Source of the DNA: Micromonospora cathayae
GTDB taxonomy: Bacteria > Actinomycetota > Actinomycetes > Mycobacteriales > Micromonosporaceae
DNA length: 64,000 bases
Assembly: GCF_028993575.1 (NCBI RefSeq)
Contig: NZ_CP118615.1
Location: 6,415,001-6,479,000, forward strand
Direction of reading: 5' to 3'
In this document: piece by piece, positions 17,890-28,051 of the stretch
Layout of the letters: each line of letters starts with the position of its first letter
Position numbering within the stretch: the first letter of the stretch is position 1
Program-made: the position numbers and the translations under genes
The notes under the pieces: model-generated
Told to the model about the DNA's origin: nothing
What the model saw: the letters and a program-made list of their open reading frames with translations, nothing else
Database searches by the model: none

Positions 17890-19059
17890 TCAGCGGTCGC
17901 GGTCGGCGGGACGGGCACCGGCCTCCGGTGGACCCGACCGGTCGGCGGCGTCCTCCCCGCTGACCGGGGCCGACTCACGCTCCGGTTCGTCCGGCTCGGG
18001 CCCGGCCGGGCCGGACGCGTCCGGTTCCGTGGCGGGTTCGTCGGGCAGCGTGCCGGTCTCCCGGTACCTCCGGAACCGCTCCTCGTCGACCACCCGGTAC
18101 CCCTGCGGGGCCGCCGGGTCGGGGGCGGAGCCGGTACGGGAGAGGTCGACCTGGGAGACGTCCCCGCCACCGACGGCCGGGGCCGGGGCGGCGGCCGGGA
18201 TCGGGACCAGGTACTCGCGCGGGCCCCGCGCCTGGAGGAAGTAGGCCAGCGCGCCGAGGAAGACCAGCACCGAGGTCCAGACGTTGATGCGTACGCCGAG
18301 AATCTGGGTGGCGTCGTCGGTACGCATCAGCTCGATCCAGAACCGGCCGGCGGTGTAGCCCATCACGTACAGCGCGAAGGCCCGGCCGCGCCCCAGCCGG
18401 AACCGTCGGTCGACGGCGAACACCAGCAGGGCCACCCCGACGTTCCAGAGTGCCTCGTAGGCGAAGGTCGGGTGGTAGAGACCCGGTTCGAGGATCGGTT
18501 GCCCGGCCTCGTCCCGCACCGCCTGACCCGGGTTCTGCGGGTCCATCCGGTGGATCTCCAACCCCCACGGCAGGGTGGTCCGCCCGCCGTACAGCTCGTT
18601 GTTGAACCAGTTGCCGAGCCGGCCCACGGCCTGGGCCAGCGGCAGCCCCGGGGCGAGCGCGTCGGCCACCACGGTGAGCGGGATGCCGAGCTGGCGGGCG
18701 GCGATCCAGGCACCGACCGCGCCACCGGCGACGGCCCCCCAGATGCCGAGACCGCCGTTCCAGATGGCGAACGCCTTGAGCGGGTCACCGCCGGTGCCGA
18801 AGTAGTTCCCGGGGGAGGTGATCACGTGGTAGATCCGGGCCCCGACGATGCCGAACGGCACCGCCCACACGGCGATGTCCAGCACCGCGCCCGGGGCCAC
18901 CCCCCGGCGGCGCAGCCGGTACTCGGTGACCAGACAGGCCACCACGATCCCGGCGACGATGCACAACGCGTACGCCCGGATCGGCACCGGGCCGAGCTGC
19001 CAGACGGCGGTGCTGGGACTGGGTAGGGCCGCCTGGGGAGTCAGCGAGGCGTAGGTCAC
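17890..19059 (-). CDS. lgt: Prolipoprotein diacylglyceryl transferase
   Basis: 389 aa from the preferred GTG 19059; an ATG at 19098 would add 13 residues. It moves diacylglycerol from phosphatidylglycerol to the lipobox cysteine of prolipoproteins, in the membrane. About seven hydrophobic helices are visible, with the family signature GRLGNWFNNELYGG, the HPTF motif, and IWNGGLGIWGAVAGG. After residue 280 comes a roughly 100-residue acidic Pro/Glu/Asp-rich cytoplasmic tail, common in actinobacterial Lgt. No strong RBS decides the start. It follows trpA by about 70 bases. Confidence 0.93.
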   Translation of the reverse strand: MTYASLTPQAALPSPSTAVWQLGPVPIRAYALCIVAGIVVACLVTEYRLRRRGVAPGAVLDIAVWAVPFGIVGARIYHVITSPGNYFGTGGDPLKAFAIWNGGLGIWGAVAGGAVGAWIAARQLGIPLTVVADALAPGLPLAQAVGRLGNWFNNELYGGRTTLPWGLEIHRMDPQNPGQAVRDEAGQPILEPGLYHPTFAYEALWNVGVALLVFAVDRRFRLGRGRAFALYVMGYTAGRFWIELMRTDDATQILGVRINVWTSVLVFLGALAYFLQARGPREYLVPIPAAAPAPAVGGGDVSQVDLSRTGSAPDPAAPQGYRVVDEERFRRYRETGTLPDEPATEPDASGPAGPEPDEPERESAPVSGEDAADRSGPPEAGARPADRDR

Positions 19060-19127
19060 GGGTGCACACGCTACCGCTGCGCCCGGCATCGGCGGCACCC
19101 CGGTCCGGTGCCGGACGCCGACGGGAG

Positions 19128-19931
19128 TCAGCTACGGCCGGTACGGACGCCCTCGGCGAGTTCGGCGGAGAGGGTACGCAACGCGGTCAGGCCGGCGGCC
19201 TGATCGGACGCGTCGAGCAGGCAACGGATCAGCGCGCTGCCCACGATCACCCCGTCGGCGTACCCGCCCACGGTGCCGGCCTGCGCCCCGGTGCCGACGC
19301 CGAGCCCGACCCCGACCGGCAGGTCGGTGACCGCCCGCACCCGGGCGACCAGGGTCGGGGCGGCGTCCGAGGTCTGTGCCCGCGCCCCGGTCACCCCCAT
19401 CACGGCGGTGGCGTAGACGAAGCCCCGGCAGTGCGCCACGGTCATCGCCAACCGGGCGTCGGTGGACGACGGCGACACCAGGAACGTCCGGTCCAGCCCG
19501 TGCGCGTCCGAGGCGGCCAGCCACTCGTCGGCCTCGTCCGGGATCAGGTCCGGGGTGATCAGGCCGGTGCCCCCGGCGGCGGCGAGGTCCCGGGCGAACG
19601 CGTCCACGCCGTACTGCTCGACCGGGTTCCAGTAGGTCATCGTCACCACCGGAGCGCCGGTGGCCGCGACCGCCTCGACGATGCGCAGCGTGTCGGCGAC
19701 CCGGACCCCGCCGGCGAGAGCGATGTCGCTGGCCTTCTGGATGACCGGGCCGTCCATCACCGGGTCGGAGTACGGGATCTCCACCTCGATCACGTCGACG
19801 CCGGCCTCGACCATGGCGGTCATCGCGGCGATGCTGCCCTCGACCGTCGGGAAGCCGGCCGGCATGCAGCCGATCAGCAGGGCCCGCCCGTCGGCCCGCG
19901 CCTTGTCGAAGGCGACCCCGATCCGACTCAC
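19128..19931 (-). CDS. trpA: Tryptophan synthase alpha chain
   Basis: 267 aa. It cleaves indole-3-glycerol phosphate to indole and glyceraldehyde-3-phosphate. Family motifs are LLIGCMPAGFPTVEGS near the start, the catalytic Glu in VDVIEVEIPYSDPVMDGPVIQ, and the phosphate loop region VGVGLGVGTGAQA. GTG 19931 is chosen over 19967 because AAGGAG at the 3' end of trpB lies about seven bases upstream and only four bases separate the genes. Indole would pass directly to TrpB. Confidence 0.96.
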   Translation of the reverse strand: MSRIGVAFDKARADGRALLIGCMPAGFPTVEGSIAAMTAMVEAGVDVIEVEIPYSDPVMDGPVIQKASDIALAGGVRVADTLRIVEAVAATGAPVVTMTYWNPVEQYGVDAFARDLAAAGGTGLITPDLIPDEADEWLAASDAHGLDRTFLVSPSSTDARLAMTVAHCRGFVYATAVMGVTGARAQTSDAAPTLVARVRAVTDLPVGVGLGVGTGAQAGTVGGYADGVIVGSALIRCLLDASDQAAGLTALRTLSAELAEGVRTGRS

Positions 19932-19935
19932 GCTG

Positions 19936-21171
19936 TCACTCCTTGTCGAGGATGCCGAAGTAGCCACCGGCGGTGTGGACGTCCTTGTCGCCCCGACCGG
20001 AGAGGTTGACCACGATGACCGGTTCCCGGCCCAGTTCGGCGGCGAGCCGGGGGGCGATCTTCATCGCGCCGGCCAGGGCGTGCGCGCTCTCGATCGCCGG
20101 GATGATCCCCTCGGTCCGGCAGAGCAGCTCGAACGCGGCCATCGCCTCGTCGTCGGTGACCGGCTCGTACCTGGCCCGGCCGGTGTCGTGCAACCAGGCG
20201 TGCTCCGGGCCGACGCCCGGGTAGTCCAGCCCGGCGGAGATCGAGTGCGACTCCACGGTCTGCCCGTCGGCGTCCTGAAGGACGTACGTGCGGGTGCCGT
20301 GCAGCACGCCCGACGTACCGCCGGTGATGCTGGCGGCGTGCCGGCCGGTGTCGACGCCGTCCCCGCCGGCCTCGAAGCCGTACAGCCGGACGTCGGCGTC
20401 CCCGACGAAGGCGTGGAAGATGCCGAGCGCGTTCGAACCGCCGCCGACGCAGGCAGCGACCGCGTCCGGCAGCGCGCCGGTACGGTCCAGGCACTGCTGG
20501 CGCGCCTCGTCGCCGATGCCCCGGACGAAGTCCCGGACCATCGCCGGGAACGGGTGCGGGCCGGCGGCGGTACCGATCAGGTAGTGGGTGTCGTCGACGT
20601 TGGCGACCCAGTCGCGCATCGCCTCGTTCATCGCGTCCTTGAGGGTGCGCGACCCGTTGGTGACCGGCACGACGGTGGCCCCGAGCATCCGCATCCGGGC
20701 CACGTTGAGCGCCTGCCGCTCGGTGTCGACCTGGCCCATGTAGACCACGCACTCCAGGTCGAACAGGGCGGCGGCGGTGGCGGTGGCGACCCCGTGCTGC
20801 CCGGCCCCGGTCTCGGCGATCACCCGGGTCTTGCCCATCCGCCGGGTGAGCAGCGCCTGACCGAGCACGTTACGGACCTTGTGCGCCCCGGTGTGGTTGA
20901 GGTCCTCCCGCTTGAGCAGCACCCGCGCGCCCACCTTCGCGGAGAACCGCTCGGCGACGTACAGCCGTGACGGGGTGCCGGCGTACTCGCGCAGCAACGC
21001 GTCGAACTCGGCCAGGAACTCCTCGTCGCCCATCGCCTTGCGCCACGCCGCGTCCAGCTCGTCCAGCGCGGCCACCAGGGCCTCCGGGACGAACCGGCCG
21101 CCGAAGCGGCCGTAGTGGCCGGCGCTGTCGGGGACGGGACCGGCGGTGCCGGCCGGCGCGTTGCCGCTCAT
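19936..21171 (-). CDS. trpB: Tryptophan synthase beta chain
   Basis: 411 aa. A PLP enzyme joining indole and serine to tryptophan. The PLP lysine is Lys98 in [11 protein letters not shown], the glycine-rich phosphate loop is VGGGSNALG, and [19 protein letters not shown] contains the catalytic Glu region. A 20-residue Gly/Pro/Ala N-terminal extension precedes [14 protein letters not shown]. It lies between trpC (37 bp) and trpA (four bases) in one transcription unit. Confidence 0.97.
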   Translation of the reverse strand: MSGNAPAGTAGPVPDSAGHYGRFGGRFVPEALVAALDELDAAWRKAMGDEEFLAEFDALLREYAGTPSRLYVAERFSAKVGARVLLKREDLNHTGAHKVRNVLGQALLTRRMGKTRVIAETGAGQHGVATATAAALFDLECVVYMGQVDTERQALNVARMRMLGATVVPVTNGSRTLKDAMNEAMRDWVANVDDTHYLIGTAAGPHPFPAMVRDFVRGIGDEARQQCLDRTGALPDAVAACVGGGSNALGIFHAFVGDADVRLYGFEAGGDGVDTGRHAASITGGTSGVLHGTRTYVLQDADGQTVESHSISAGLDYPGVGPEHAWLHDTGRARYEPVTDDEAMAAFELLCRTEGIIPAIESAHALAGAMKIAPRLAAELGREPVIVVNLSGRGDKDVHTAGGYFGILDKE

Positions 21172-21207
21172 GCGGGTCCTCTCGCTGCTCGGGTCAGCCG
21201 GTACGGG

Positions 21208-22071
21208 TCAGCGCACCGGTCGCGGGGTGGCCGGGTGGTTGCCGGCGTTGACCAGCTCCGACACCGCCTCGCGGGGGCTCTTCTGGGTGACCAGCCCTTC
21301 GCCGACCAGGACGGCGTCCGCGCCGGCGGAGGCGTACCGGATGAGGTCGTGCGGCCCGCGCACGCCGGACTCGGCGATCTTGACGACGCTGCTCGGCAGC
21401 CCCGGCGCGATCCGCTCGAACACCGACCGGTCGACCTCGAGGGTGCGCAGGTCACGGGCGTTGACCCCGATCACCTGGGCGCCGGCCTCCAGGGCCCGGT
21501 CGGCCTCCTCCTCGTCGTGCACCTCGACCAGCGCGGTCATCCCGAGCGACTCGATCCGCTCGAGCAGCCCGACCAGGGCGTTCTGCTCCAGGGCCGCGAC
21601 GATCAGCAGGACCAGGTCGGCCCCGTGCGCGCGGGCCTCGTGCACCTGGTAGCTGGAGACCACGAAGTCCTTGCGCAGGACCGGGATCTGCACCGCCGCG
21701 CGTACGGCGGCCAGGTCGTCGAGGGAACCGCCGAAGTAGCGGCCCTCGGTCAGCACGCTGATCGCCCGGGCCCCACCGGCCGCGTACTCCCCGGCCAGGT
21801 CGGCGGGGTCGGCGATCTCGGCGAGCTGCCCCCGCGACGGGGAGGAGCGTTTCACCTCGGCGATCACCGCCACGCCGGGTCGCCGCAGGGCGGCGTACGC
21901 GTCCAGCGGGGGCGGGGCCGCGGCGGCCAGTTCGCGGATCCGCTCCAGCGGGATCTGCTCCTGCCGTCGGGCGACGTCCTCGCGTACGCCAGCCAGAATC
22001 TCGTCGAGCACGCTGGCGGGCGCCGCCGGACCGGCTTCGTCCCCCTCCGCGTGCGCATGCTCAGCAGTCAC
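21208..22071 (-). CDS. trpC: Indole-3-glycerol-phosphate synthase
   Basis: 287 aa from GTG 22071, which has GGAGAGGGGAG seven bases upstream; the ATG at 22098 would place that RBS inside the gene. TIM-barrel enzyme that closes the indole ring. Visible motifs: [13 protein letters not shown] with the catalytic Lys, [22 protein letters not shown], and [14 protein letters not shown] followed by IAESGVRG. A roughly 20-residue acidic N-terminal leader precedes VLDEILAGV. It is the first gene of the trpCBA-lgt run. Confidence 0.96.
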   Translation of the reverse strand: MTAEHAHAEGDEAGPAAPASVLDEILAGVREDVARRQEQIPLERIRELAAAAPPPLDAYAALRRPGVAVIAEVKRSSPSRGQLAEIADPADLAGEYAAGGARAISVLTEGRYFGGSLDDLAAVRAAVQIPVLRKDFVVSSYQVHEARAHGADLVLLIVAALEQNALVGLLERIESLGMTALVEVHDEEEADRALEAGAQVIGVNARDLRTLEVDRSVFERIAPGLPSSVVKIAESGVRGPHDLIRYASAGADAVLVGEGLVTQKSPREAVSELVNAGNHPATPRPVR

Positions 22072-22588
22072 CAACGGACTCCCCTCTCCGGGTGTCATGG
22101 GCCGATGCTAGGTGGCGCCGCTCGACCCCAGGTGGGGGGGTATGGCGCGCCTCACGAGATGGGCTGGGGCATAATGACCGACCTCCGGTGAGCGGAAAAT
22201 CACCCCACGCGATCGGCCCAGTAGAGCACCGCGACCACGCCACCGCTCACCCCCACCCAAGCCATCGATCGCCCTCATCATCATGACATCTTGTCGGGCA
22301 GGTTGCCGAAGTAAGGCCGACCGCCGGGCCCGTGGGACGGCGACGCCGGCCGCCGGTGCGATCCGGATCCCGGCGCGGGTGTGCTCCACCTCCGGTACGG
22401 GCTGTGCCCCGGGCCGTCGCGGGTGTGATCCAGATCAAGGACGAACGGCCCTGAGCACGGCGTTCACCCCCACGCAGTGTTGATGCGGCGGTTATCACGG
22501 CGAAACGTGAAACCGGGAGCATCGGTGTCGGGCAGACTCGGATCCGGGCCCGCCCCACCGACGCCACGACCCTCGTTGCGGAGTGATC
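22072..22588. other. Intergenic region between trpC and the small plus-strand gene (517 bp)
   Basis: No convincing gene longer than about 15 codons is present. It must hold the trpC promoter (minus) and a promoter for the gene at 22589 (plus). AT-rich patches occur around 22165-22205 and 22485-22515. A 12-codon minus-strand ORF at 22200-22238 and a small hairpin GGTGA-N8-TCACC near 22188-22205 could form a leader. No clear -35/-10 pair was found. Confidence 0.5.
22200..22238 (-). other. Possible trpC leader ORF, 12 aa with one Trp codon
   Basis: GTG 22238 to TGA 22200 reads MVAVLYWADRVG. A moderate GGGTGAG sits about seven bases upstream, and the stop overlaps the left arm of a GGTGA/TCACC hairpin about 130 nt before trpC. 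Actinomycete trp leaders usually carry clustered Trp codons; here there is only one, so the assignment is weak. Confidence 0.2.
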
Positions 22589-22940
22589 ATGAGTACTGGC
22601 CAACCGACGTCGACCATCGGACTCACCACGATCTCCCGAACGGTCGCCTCGCTCGCCGTCGGGGTGGTGCACACCCTGGAGCGGGCCGTGGTCGGCGAGG
22701 AGCGGATGCGGACCGCCCGGGGCAACGCCTGGGAAGCCGTCTGCGCGGACCGCGCCCGCGCCGCCCGGCGGGCCGAACTGGACCGGTTGGCCGCGGAACT
22801 CGCCGCCACCCGGCCGGCGACGACCCGACCGGAGACCGCGCGCCCGGACGCGACGCGGGCCGGCACGACGCGGCCGGACCGGCCCCGGTCCGCCCACGCC
22901 ACGGTGACCGCCCCGCACCCGGCCACCGGCCGGCAACCGG

Positions 22941-22948
<8 letters not shown>
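22589..22948 (+). CDS. Small hypothetical protein, 119 aa
   Basis: ATG 22589 has CGGAG five bases upstream. The first 70 residues are helical with no membrane segment (TISRTVASLAVGVVHTLERA, then VCADRARAARRAELDRLAAE); residues 75-119 are a low-complexity Thr/Arg/Pro tail (ATRPATTRPETARPD). It is convergent with the trp-associated membrane protein gene, overlapping its 3' end by eight bases. I do not recognise it; its start and coding bias make it plausible. Confidence 0.55.
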
Positions 22949-23537
<589 letters not shown>

Positions 23538-23550
23538 CGGTTCTGCCCTC

Positions 23551-23595
23551 CGTTCCCGACTGCGGGGCTCCGCTGCGCTGCACTCCTCGCGCTCA
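23551..23595 (-). repeat. Dispersed intergenic element, copy 1
   Basis: A ~45-bp element read on the minus strand from TGAGCGCGAGGAGTGC through AGCGGAGCCCCGCAGTCG. Its first three bases are the trpE stop codon, and it ends just before the RBS of the trp-associated membrane protein. Near-identical copies lie at 30734-30777 and 30793-30837, with a diverged one at 46447-46493. GCGG-N4-CCGC inside it could form a hairpin. Confidence 0.85.
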
Positions 23596-25146
23596 CCGGG
23601 CCGCCCGGAGGGTTTCGGCGGCGGCGATCGCGGCGAGCACCGCCGCCGCCTTGTCGCGGGTCTCCCGGTCCTCGGCGGCGGGATCAGAATCGGCCACGAT
23701 CCCGGCACCGGCCTGGACGTACGCCCAGCCGTCCCGGATCAGCGCGGTCCGGATCGCGATCGCCATGTCCAGGTCGCCACCGAACCCGAAGTAGCCGACC
23801 GTGCCGCCGTAGAGGCCCCGGCGGACCGGCTCCAACTCCTCGATGATCTCCATGGCCCGGACCTTCGGCGCGCCGGAGAGGGTACCGGCCGGGAAGGTCG
23901 CGGCGAGCGCGTCGAAGGCGGTGCGGTCCTCCCGCAGCGTGCCGACCACGGTCGAGACGATGTGCATGACGTGGCTGTACCGCTCGACCGTGGCGAACTC
24001 GGGCACCTCGACCGTGCCCGGCCGGCAGACCCGACCCAGGTCGTTACGGCCCAGGTCGACCAGCATGACGTGCTCGGCCCGCTCCTTCGGGTCGGCCAGC
24101 AGTTCGGCGGCCAGCCGGGCGTCGTGCTCGGGGTCGACGCCACGCGGCCGGGTGCCGGCGATCGGGTGCAGCAGGGCCCGCCGCTGCCCGTCCTCGGTGC
24201 CGGTGACCTTGAGGTGCACCTCCGGCGACGAGCCGACGATGTCGAACCCGTCGAAGCGCAGCAGGTACATGTACGGGCTGGGGTTGGTGGTGCGCAGCAC
24301 CCGGTAGACGTCCAGCGGGTCGGCGTCGGTCCGCCGTTCGAACCGTTGGGCGAGGACGATCTGGAAGCACTCCCCGGCCCGGATCGCCTCCTTGGCCTCC
24401 TCGACGGCCTTCTGGTAGCTCCCCTCCGGGGTACGGCAGCCCACCTCGCCGACCGGCGGCCGGTCGACCGTGGAGATCATCGGCGGGATCGGCCGGGACA
24501 GCGCCGAGGTCATCGCGTCGAGCCGACCGATCGCGTGGTGGTACGCCTCGGCCACCCGGTCCGCCCGGTCCGGCTCGTCGAACGGGGGCAGCACCGCGTT
24601 GGCGATGAGGATCGCCGAGCCCTCGTAGTGGTCCAGGACCACCAGGTCGGTGGCGAGCATCAGGCCCAACTCGGGCACCCGGAGGTCGTCCTCGGTGCGG
24701 GTGGGCAGCTTCTCGAAGCGGCGGATCAGGTCGTACCCGAGGTAGCCGACCATGCCCCCGGTCAGCGGAGGCATGCCGCTGGCCGGGTCGAACGCCGGCC
24801 CGGCCAGCGCGGCGACCGTGTCGCGCAGCACCCGCGCCGGGTCGCCGGTGGTGGGCAGGCCGGCCGGCGGCTGCCCGAGCCAGGTGGCGACGCCGTCCCG
24901 CTCGACCAGGGTGGCGCTGCTGCGCACTCCGATGAAGGAGTACCGGGACCAGGCCAGCCCGGCCGACCCGACGCCCTGTTCGGCGGACTCCAGCAGGAAG
25001 GTGCCCGGCCCACCGGCGAGCTTGCGGTACACCCCGACCGGGGTCTCGGCGTCGGCCAGCAGCCGACGGGTGACCGGGACGACCCGCCAGCGGGACGCCA
25101 GGTCGGTGAAGGCGGCCTGGTCCGGGCTCACCACGCCGTCGGTCAT
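23593..25146 (-). CDS. trpE: Anthranilate synthase component I
   Basis: 517 aa. It converts chorismate and ammonia (from TrpG, not in the window) to anthranilate. Conserved segments: [64 protein letters not shown] and the chorismate/Mg region [20 protein letters not shown]. The N-terminal part contains LLESAEQG, the tryptophan feedback-binding element of allosteric TrpE proteins. ATG 25146 overlaps the hisI stop (ATGA), so histidine and tryptophan genes are translationally coupled here. Confidence 0.97.
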   Translation of the reverse strand: MTDGVVSPDQAAFTDLASRWRVVPVTRRLLADAETPVGVYRKLAGGPGTFLLESAEQGVGSAGLAWSRYSFIGVRSSATLVERDGVATWLGQPPAGLPTTGDPARVLRDTVAALAGPAFDPASGMPPLTGGMVGYLGYDLIRRFEKLPTRTEDDLRVPELGLMLATDLVVLDHYEGSAILIANAVLPPFDEPDRADRVAEAYHHAIGRLDAMTSALSRPIPPMISTVDRPPVGEVGCRTPEGSYQKAVEEAKEAIRAGECFQIVLAQRFERRTDADPLDVYRVLRTTNPSPYMYLLRFDGFDIVGSSPEVHLKVTGTEDGQRRALLHPIAGTRPRGVDPEHDARLAAELLADPKERAEHVMLVDLGRNDLGRVCRPGTVEVPEFATVERYSHVMHIVSTVVGTLREDRTAFDALAATFPAGTLSGAPKVRAMEIIEELEPVRRGLYGGTVGYFGFGGDLDMAIAIRTALIRDGWAYVQAGAGIVADSDPAAEDRETRDKAAAVLAAIAAAETLRAAR

Positions 25147-25571
25147 CGGACCTCCACCCCGTCCCCGGAGACCGGGAGCTCGTCGAAGAAGCAGCTCCGC
25201 TGGCCGGTGTGGCAGGCCGGGCCGACCTGGTCGACGCTGACCAGCAGCGCGTCGCCGTCGCAGTCCAGGGCCACCGCGCGGACGTACTGGTGGTGGCCGG
25301 AGGTGGCGCCCTTGACCCAGTACTCCTGGCGGCTGCGGGACCAGTAGGTGGCCCGTCCGGTGGTCAGGGTGCGGTGCAGCGCCTCGTCGTCCATCCAGGC
25401 GACCATCAGCACCTCGCCGGAGTCGTGCTGACGGACCACGGCGGCGACCAGGCCGTCGGCCGAGCGGCGCAGCCGGGCCGCGATGGCCGGGTCGAGCCGG
25501 GACGGACGGACCGGCGTCGGGCGGTGCGGAGGGGCGGTGGCGCCGGTCACCGGCGCGTCAGGTACGGGCAC
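25143..25571 (-). CDS. hisI: Phosphoribosyl-AMP cyclohydrolase
   Basis: 142 aa from GTG 25571; an ATG near 25850 would add a low-complexity extension unlike any HisI and is rejected. It opens the adenine ring of PR-AMP in histidine synthesis. Signature segments: [37 protein letters not shown] and, for Zn/Mg binding, [19 protein letters not shown] followed by GQRSCFF. No hisE domain is fused. The stop overlaps the trpE start. No strong RBS is visible, so the start could be a few codons off. Confidence 0.93.
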   Translation of the reverse strand: MPVPDAPVTGATAPPHRPTPVRPSRLDPAIAARLRRSADGLVAAVVRQHDSGEVLMVAWMDDEALHRTLTTGRATYWSRSRQEYWVKGATSGHHQYVRAVALDCDGDALLVSVDQVGPACHTGQRSCFFDELPVSGDGVEVR

Positions 25572-25874
25572 AGTGACCCATTGTTCCGCACCCGGCGCGG
25601 AGCCCCCAGTCGCGTCCCGCCCGATGGCCCGGCCGCTGGCCCGGCCGAGGGTCAGGCCGAGGGTCAGGCCGGCCGGTCCCGACCGGTCGACGGCCCCGGC
25701 ACGTCGCGCCGACCCACCCGGCACGTCGGGCTTGCTGACCCGGCGCGTCGGGCCGGCTGACCCGGCGCGCTGATCGGAACCGGTCGCCGAGGCCGAGCCC
25801 ACGTATCCCTCGTTGTGCCCGGCGAGGATGTCATCTAGCGTTGAGTTCATCGGGTGATGAATTTGGAGGGCGCG
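25572..25874. other. Divergent intergenic region with GC repeats
   Basis: 303 bp separating hisI (minus) from the ABC operon (plus). The hisI-proximal part is low-complexity GC-rich DNA with short repeats (GAGGGTCAGGCC twice in a row near 25651-25674, and CCGGCRCGTCGGGC-like copies near 25700-25760). The right end is AT-richer and holds the 25846-25861 palindrome. I see no gene in it. Confidence 0.5.
25846..25861. promoter_or_regulatory. 16-bp palindrome, candidate TetR operator
   Basis: TTCATC-GGGT-GATGAA is a perfect inverted repeat ending 13 bp before the start of the ABC ATPase gene. The third gene of the operon is a TetR regulator, and TetR proteins commonly bind such palindromes over their own promoter. 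The palindrome is seen; the binding protein is inferred. Confidence 0.5.
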
Positions 25875-26603
25875 ATGGAACACGCGATCGCCCTGCGCGA
25901 CCTGGTGGTGGACCGGGGCCGGCGTCGGGTGCTGGACGGGGTCAGCTGTGCGGTGCCCCGGGGCTCGGTGACCGGGCTGCTCGGCCCCAGCGGCAGCGGC
26001 AAGACCACACTGATGCGGGCCGTCGTCGGGGTGCAGACCCTCACCGGCGGCACGGTGACCGTGCTCGGCCGGCCGGCCGGCACGCCCGCCCTGCGGCACC
26101 GGGTCGGCTACCTCACCCAGGCGCCGAGCGTCTACGCCGACCTGACCGTCCGGGAGAACGCCCGCTACTTCGCCGCCGTGCACGGCCGGGGCCGCGCCGA
26201 CGCCGACCGGGCGGTCGCCGACGTCGGGCTCGCCGACGCTGCCGGACAGGTGGTCGGCACCCTCTCCGGCGGCCAGCGCAGCCGGGCCTCGCTGGCCTGC
26301 GTCCTGGTCGGCCGCCCGGAGCTGGTGGTGCTCGACGAGCCGACCGTCGGGCAGGACCCGGTGCTCCGCGCCGACCTGTGGGCCCGGTTCCACGACCTGG
26401 CCGCCGGTGGCACCACCCTGCTGGTCTCCAGCCACGTGATGGACGAGGCCGCCCGCTGCGACCGGCTGCTGCTGATCCGGGCGGGCCGGCTGCTCGCCGA
26501 CGACACCCCCGACGGGGTACGCGCCCGGGCCGGGGTGGCCGACCTGGACGAGGCGTTCCTGCGCCTGATCCGGGCCGCCGCAGGCGGAGAGGAGACCCGG
26601 TGA
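25875..26603 (+). CDS. ABC transporter ATP-binding protein (ABC-2/drug exporter type)
   Basis: 242 aa from ATG 25875 (GGAGGG upstream). Walker [18 protein letters not shown]-loop [13 protein letters not shown], signature [15 protein letters not shown] (a variant of LSGGQ-Q/K-R), Walker [15 protein letters not shown] and H-loop [11 protein letters not shown] are all present. It energises the membrane protein encoded next, whose start overlaps its stop (GTGA). The Nod/Nal-DrrA style suggests drug or lipid export. It is the first gene of a three-gene operon ending in a TetR regulator. Confidence 0.93.
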   Translation: MEHAIALRDLVVDRGRRRVLDGVSCAVPRGSVTGLLGPSGSGKTTLMRAVVGVQTLTGGTVTVLGRPAGTPALRHRVGYLTQAPSVYADLTVRENARYFAAVHGRGRADADRAVADVGLADAAGQVVGTLSGGQRSRASLACVLVGRPELVVLDEPTVGQDPVLRADLWARFHDLAAGGTTLLVSSHVMDEAARCDRLLLIRAGRLLADDTPDGVRARAGVADLDEAFLRLIRAAAGGEETR

Positions 26604-27355
26604 ACCCCCGGATCGTCGCGGCCACCGCCGGGCGGGTGCTGCGTCAGCTCCGCCACGACCGGCGGACCATCGCGCTGCTGCTGGTGGTGCCCGGCGTGCT
26701 GCTGGCGCTGGTGCACTTCATGTACGCCGAGCAGCCCACCCCGCCCGGCCAGCCGTCCACCTTCGACCAGGTCGCCCTGGTCATGCTCGGGTTCTTCCCG
26801 TTCACCATCATGTTCCTGGTGACCAGCATCGCGATGCTGCGCGAACGCACCTCCGGGACGCTGGAGCGGCTGCTCACCACCCCGCTGGCCAAGCTCGACC
26901 TGCTCCTCGGGTACGGCATCGCGTTCGGGCTGGCCGCCGCGGCGCAGGCCGTGGTGGCCTCGGTGGTCGCGTACGGGCTACTCGGTCTGGACACCGCGGG
27001 CAGCGCCGGGCTGGTGATCACCATCGCCGTGGTCACCGCGCTGCTCGGGATGGCGCTGGGGCTGCTGGGCAGCGCCTTCGCCCGTACCGAGTTCCAGGCC
27101 GTACAGTTCATGCCGGTCGTGGTGATCCCCCAGTTGCTGCTCTGCGGGCTCTTCGTGGCCCGTGACCAGATGGCCGGGTGGCTCCAGGCGGTCAGCGACG
27201 CGCTGCCGCTGTCGTACGCGGTCGAGGCGTTGCAGCAGGTCGGCGCGTACGCCGAGCCCACCGCGACGATGTGGCGGGACCTGGCCGTGGTGGCCGGGTC
27301 GGCGCTGCTGGCGCTGGTGCTCGCGGCGGCCACGCTGCGCCGCCGCACCGACTGA
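26600..27355 (+). CDS. ABC-2 type transporter permease
   Basis: 251 aa from GTG 26600, coupled to the ATPase gene. Six membrane helices are visible, beginning [20 protein letters not shown] and including [20 protein letters not shown], with the conserved [16 protein letters not shown] loop of ABC-2 exporters. The segment [14 protein letters not shown] near the end is typical of the DrrB/YadH-like permeases. It probably exports a hydrophobic compound; the substrate is unknown. Confidence 0.92.
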   Translation: MNPRIVAATAGRVLRQLRHDRRTIALLLVVPGVLLALVHFMYAEQPTPPGQPSTFDQVALVMLGFFPFTIMFLVTSIAMLRERTSGTLERLLTTPLAKLDLLLGYGIAFGLAAAAQAVVASVVAYGLLGLDTAGSAGLVITIAVVTALLGMALGLLGSAFARTEFQAVQFMPVVVIPQLLLCGLFVARDQMAGWLQAVSDALPLSYAVEALQQVGAYAEPTATMWRDLAVVAGSALLALVLAAATLRRRTD

Positions 27356-27392
27356 CGGCGGACGGCCGGCGAGCGACAGGCGAAGGGCGGCG

Positions 27393-28019
27393 ATGAGGGC
27401 ACGGACCGGACGGCGACCCGGCAACCCGGACACCCGGGAGGCGATCCTCCGGGCGGCGCGGACGGCGTTCGCCGAGCGCGGCTTCGACGCGGCCTCCATC
27501 CGGGCCATCGCCACCGCGGCGGGCGTGGACCCGGCCCTCGTGCACCACTACTTCGGCAGCAAGGACAAGCTGTTCCTGGCGGCGATGAACGCGCCGGTCG
27601 ACCCGGCGGCGCTGCTGCCCGGTGTGCTCGACGGCGACCCGGACCACATCGGGGAGCGGCTGGTCCGGATGTTCCTCGGGGTGTGGGACTCCCCCGCCGG
27701 GGTGGCCGGGGTGGCCCTGCTGCGCTCGGCGGTGACCACCGAGTGGACCGCCCGGCTGCTGCGGGAGTTCCTGGTCACCCAGGTGCTGCGCCGGGTGCTC
27801 CAGCATCTGGGGGCCGACCCGGCCGAGTTGCCGCTGCGTGGTTCGCTGGCCGCCGCCCAGATGGCCGGGTTGGTGCTGATGCGGTACGTCATCAAGCTCG
27901 AACCGCTGGCCTCCGCGCCGCCCGAGACCGTGGTGGCGGCGGTCGGGCCGGCCGTGCAGCGCTACCTCACCGGGCCCCTGGCCGGTGTGTTTCCGCATCC
28001 GCCGGCCGGCTCTCCGTAG
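27393..28019 (+). CDS. TetR-family transcriptional regulator
   Basis: 208 aa from ATG 27393. The N-terminal helix-turn-helix is complete: TREAILRAARTAFAERGFDA, then IRAIATAAGVDPALVHHYFG (about 33-52) and SKDKLFLAAM. The C-terminal helical domain binds an unknown ligand. It follows the permease by 37 bp and probably represses the operon through the palindrome at 25846-25861. The Arg-rich start (MRARTGRRPGNPDT) is common in this family. Confidence 0.9.
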   Translation: MRARTGRRPGNPDTREAILRAARTAFAERGFDAASIRAIATAAGVDPALVHHYFGSKDKLFLAAMNAPVDPAALLPGVLDGDPDHIGERLVRMFLGVWDSPAGVAGVALLRSAVTTEWTARLLREFLVTQVLRRVLQHLGADPAELPLRGSLAAAQMAGLVLMRYVIKLEPLASAPPETVVAAVGPAVQRYLTGPLAGVFPHPPAGSP

Positions 28020-28051
28020 GTGCCCCGCCGGGGGTGGCGGGCCGGGGACGG

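Noticed and set aside
25651..25760. Short GC-rich repeats that could suggest a CRISPR or iteron array
   Set aside because: Units are 12-14 bp, imperfect, without regular spacers; no cas genes.
25572..25850. N-terminal extension of HisI from an upstream ATG
   Set aside because: The extra ~90 residues are low-complexity and unlike any HisI; the intergenic DNA is repeat-like.
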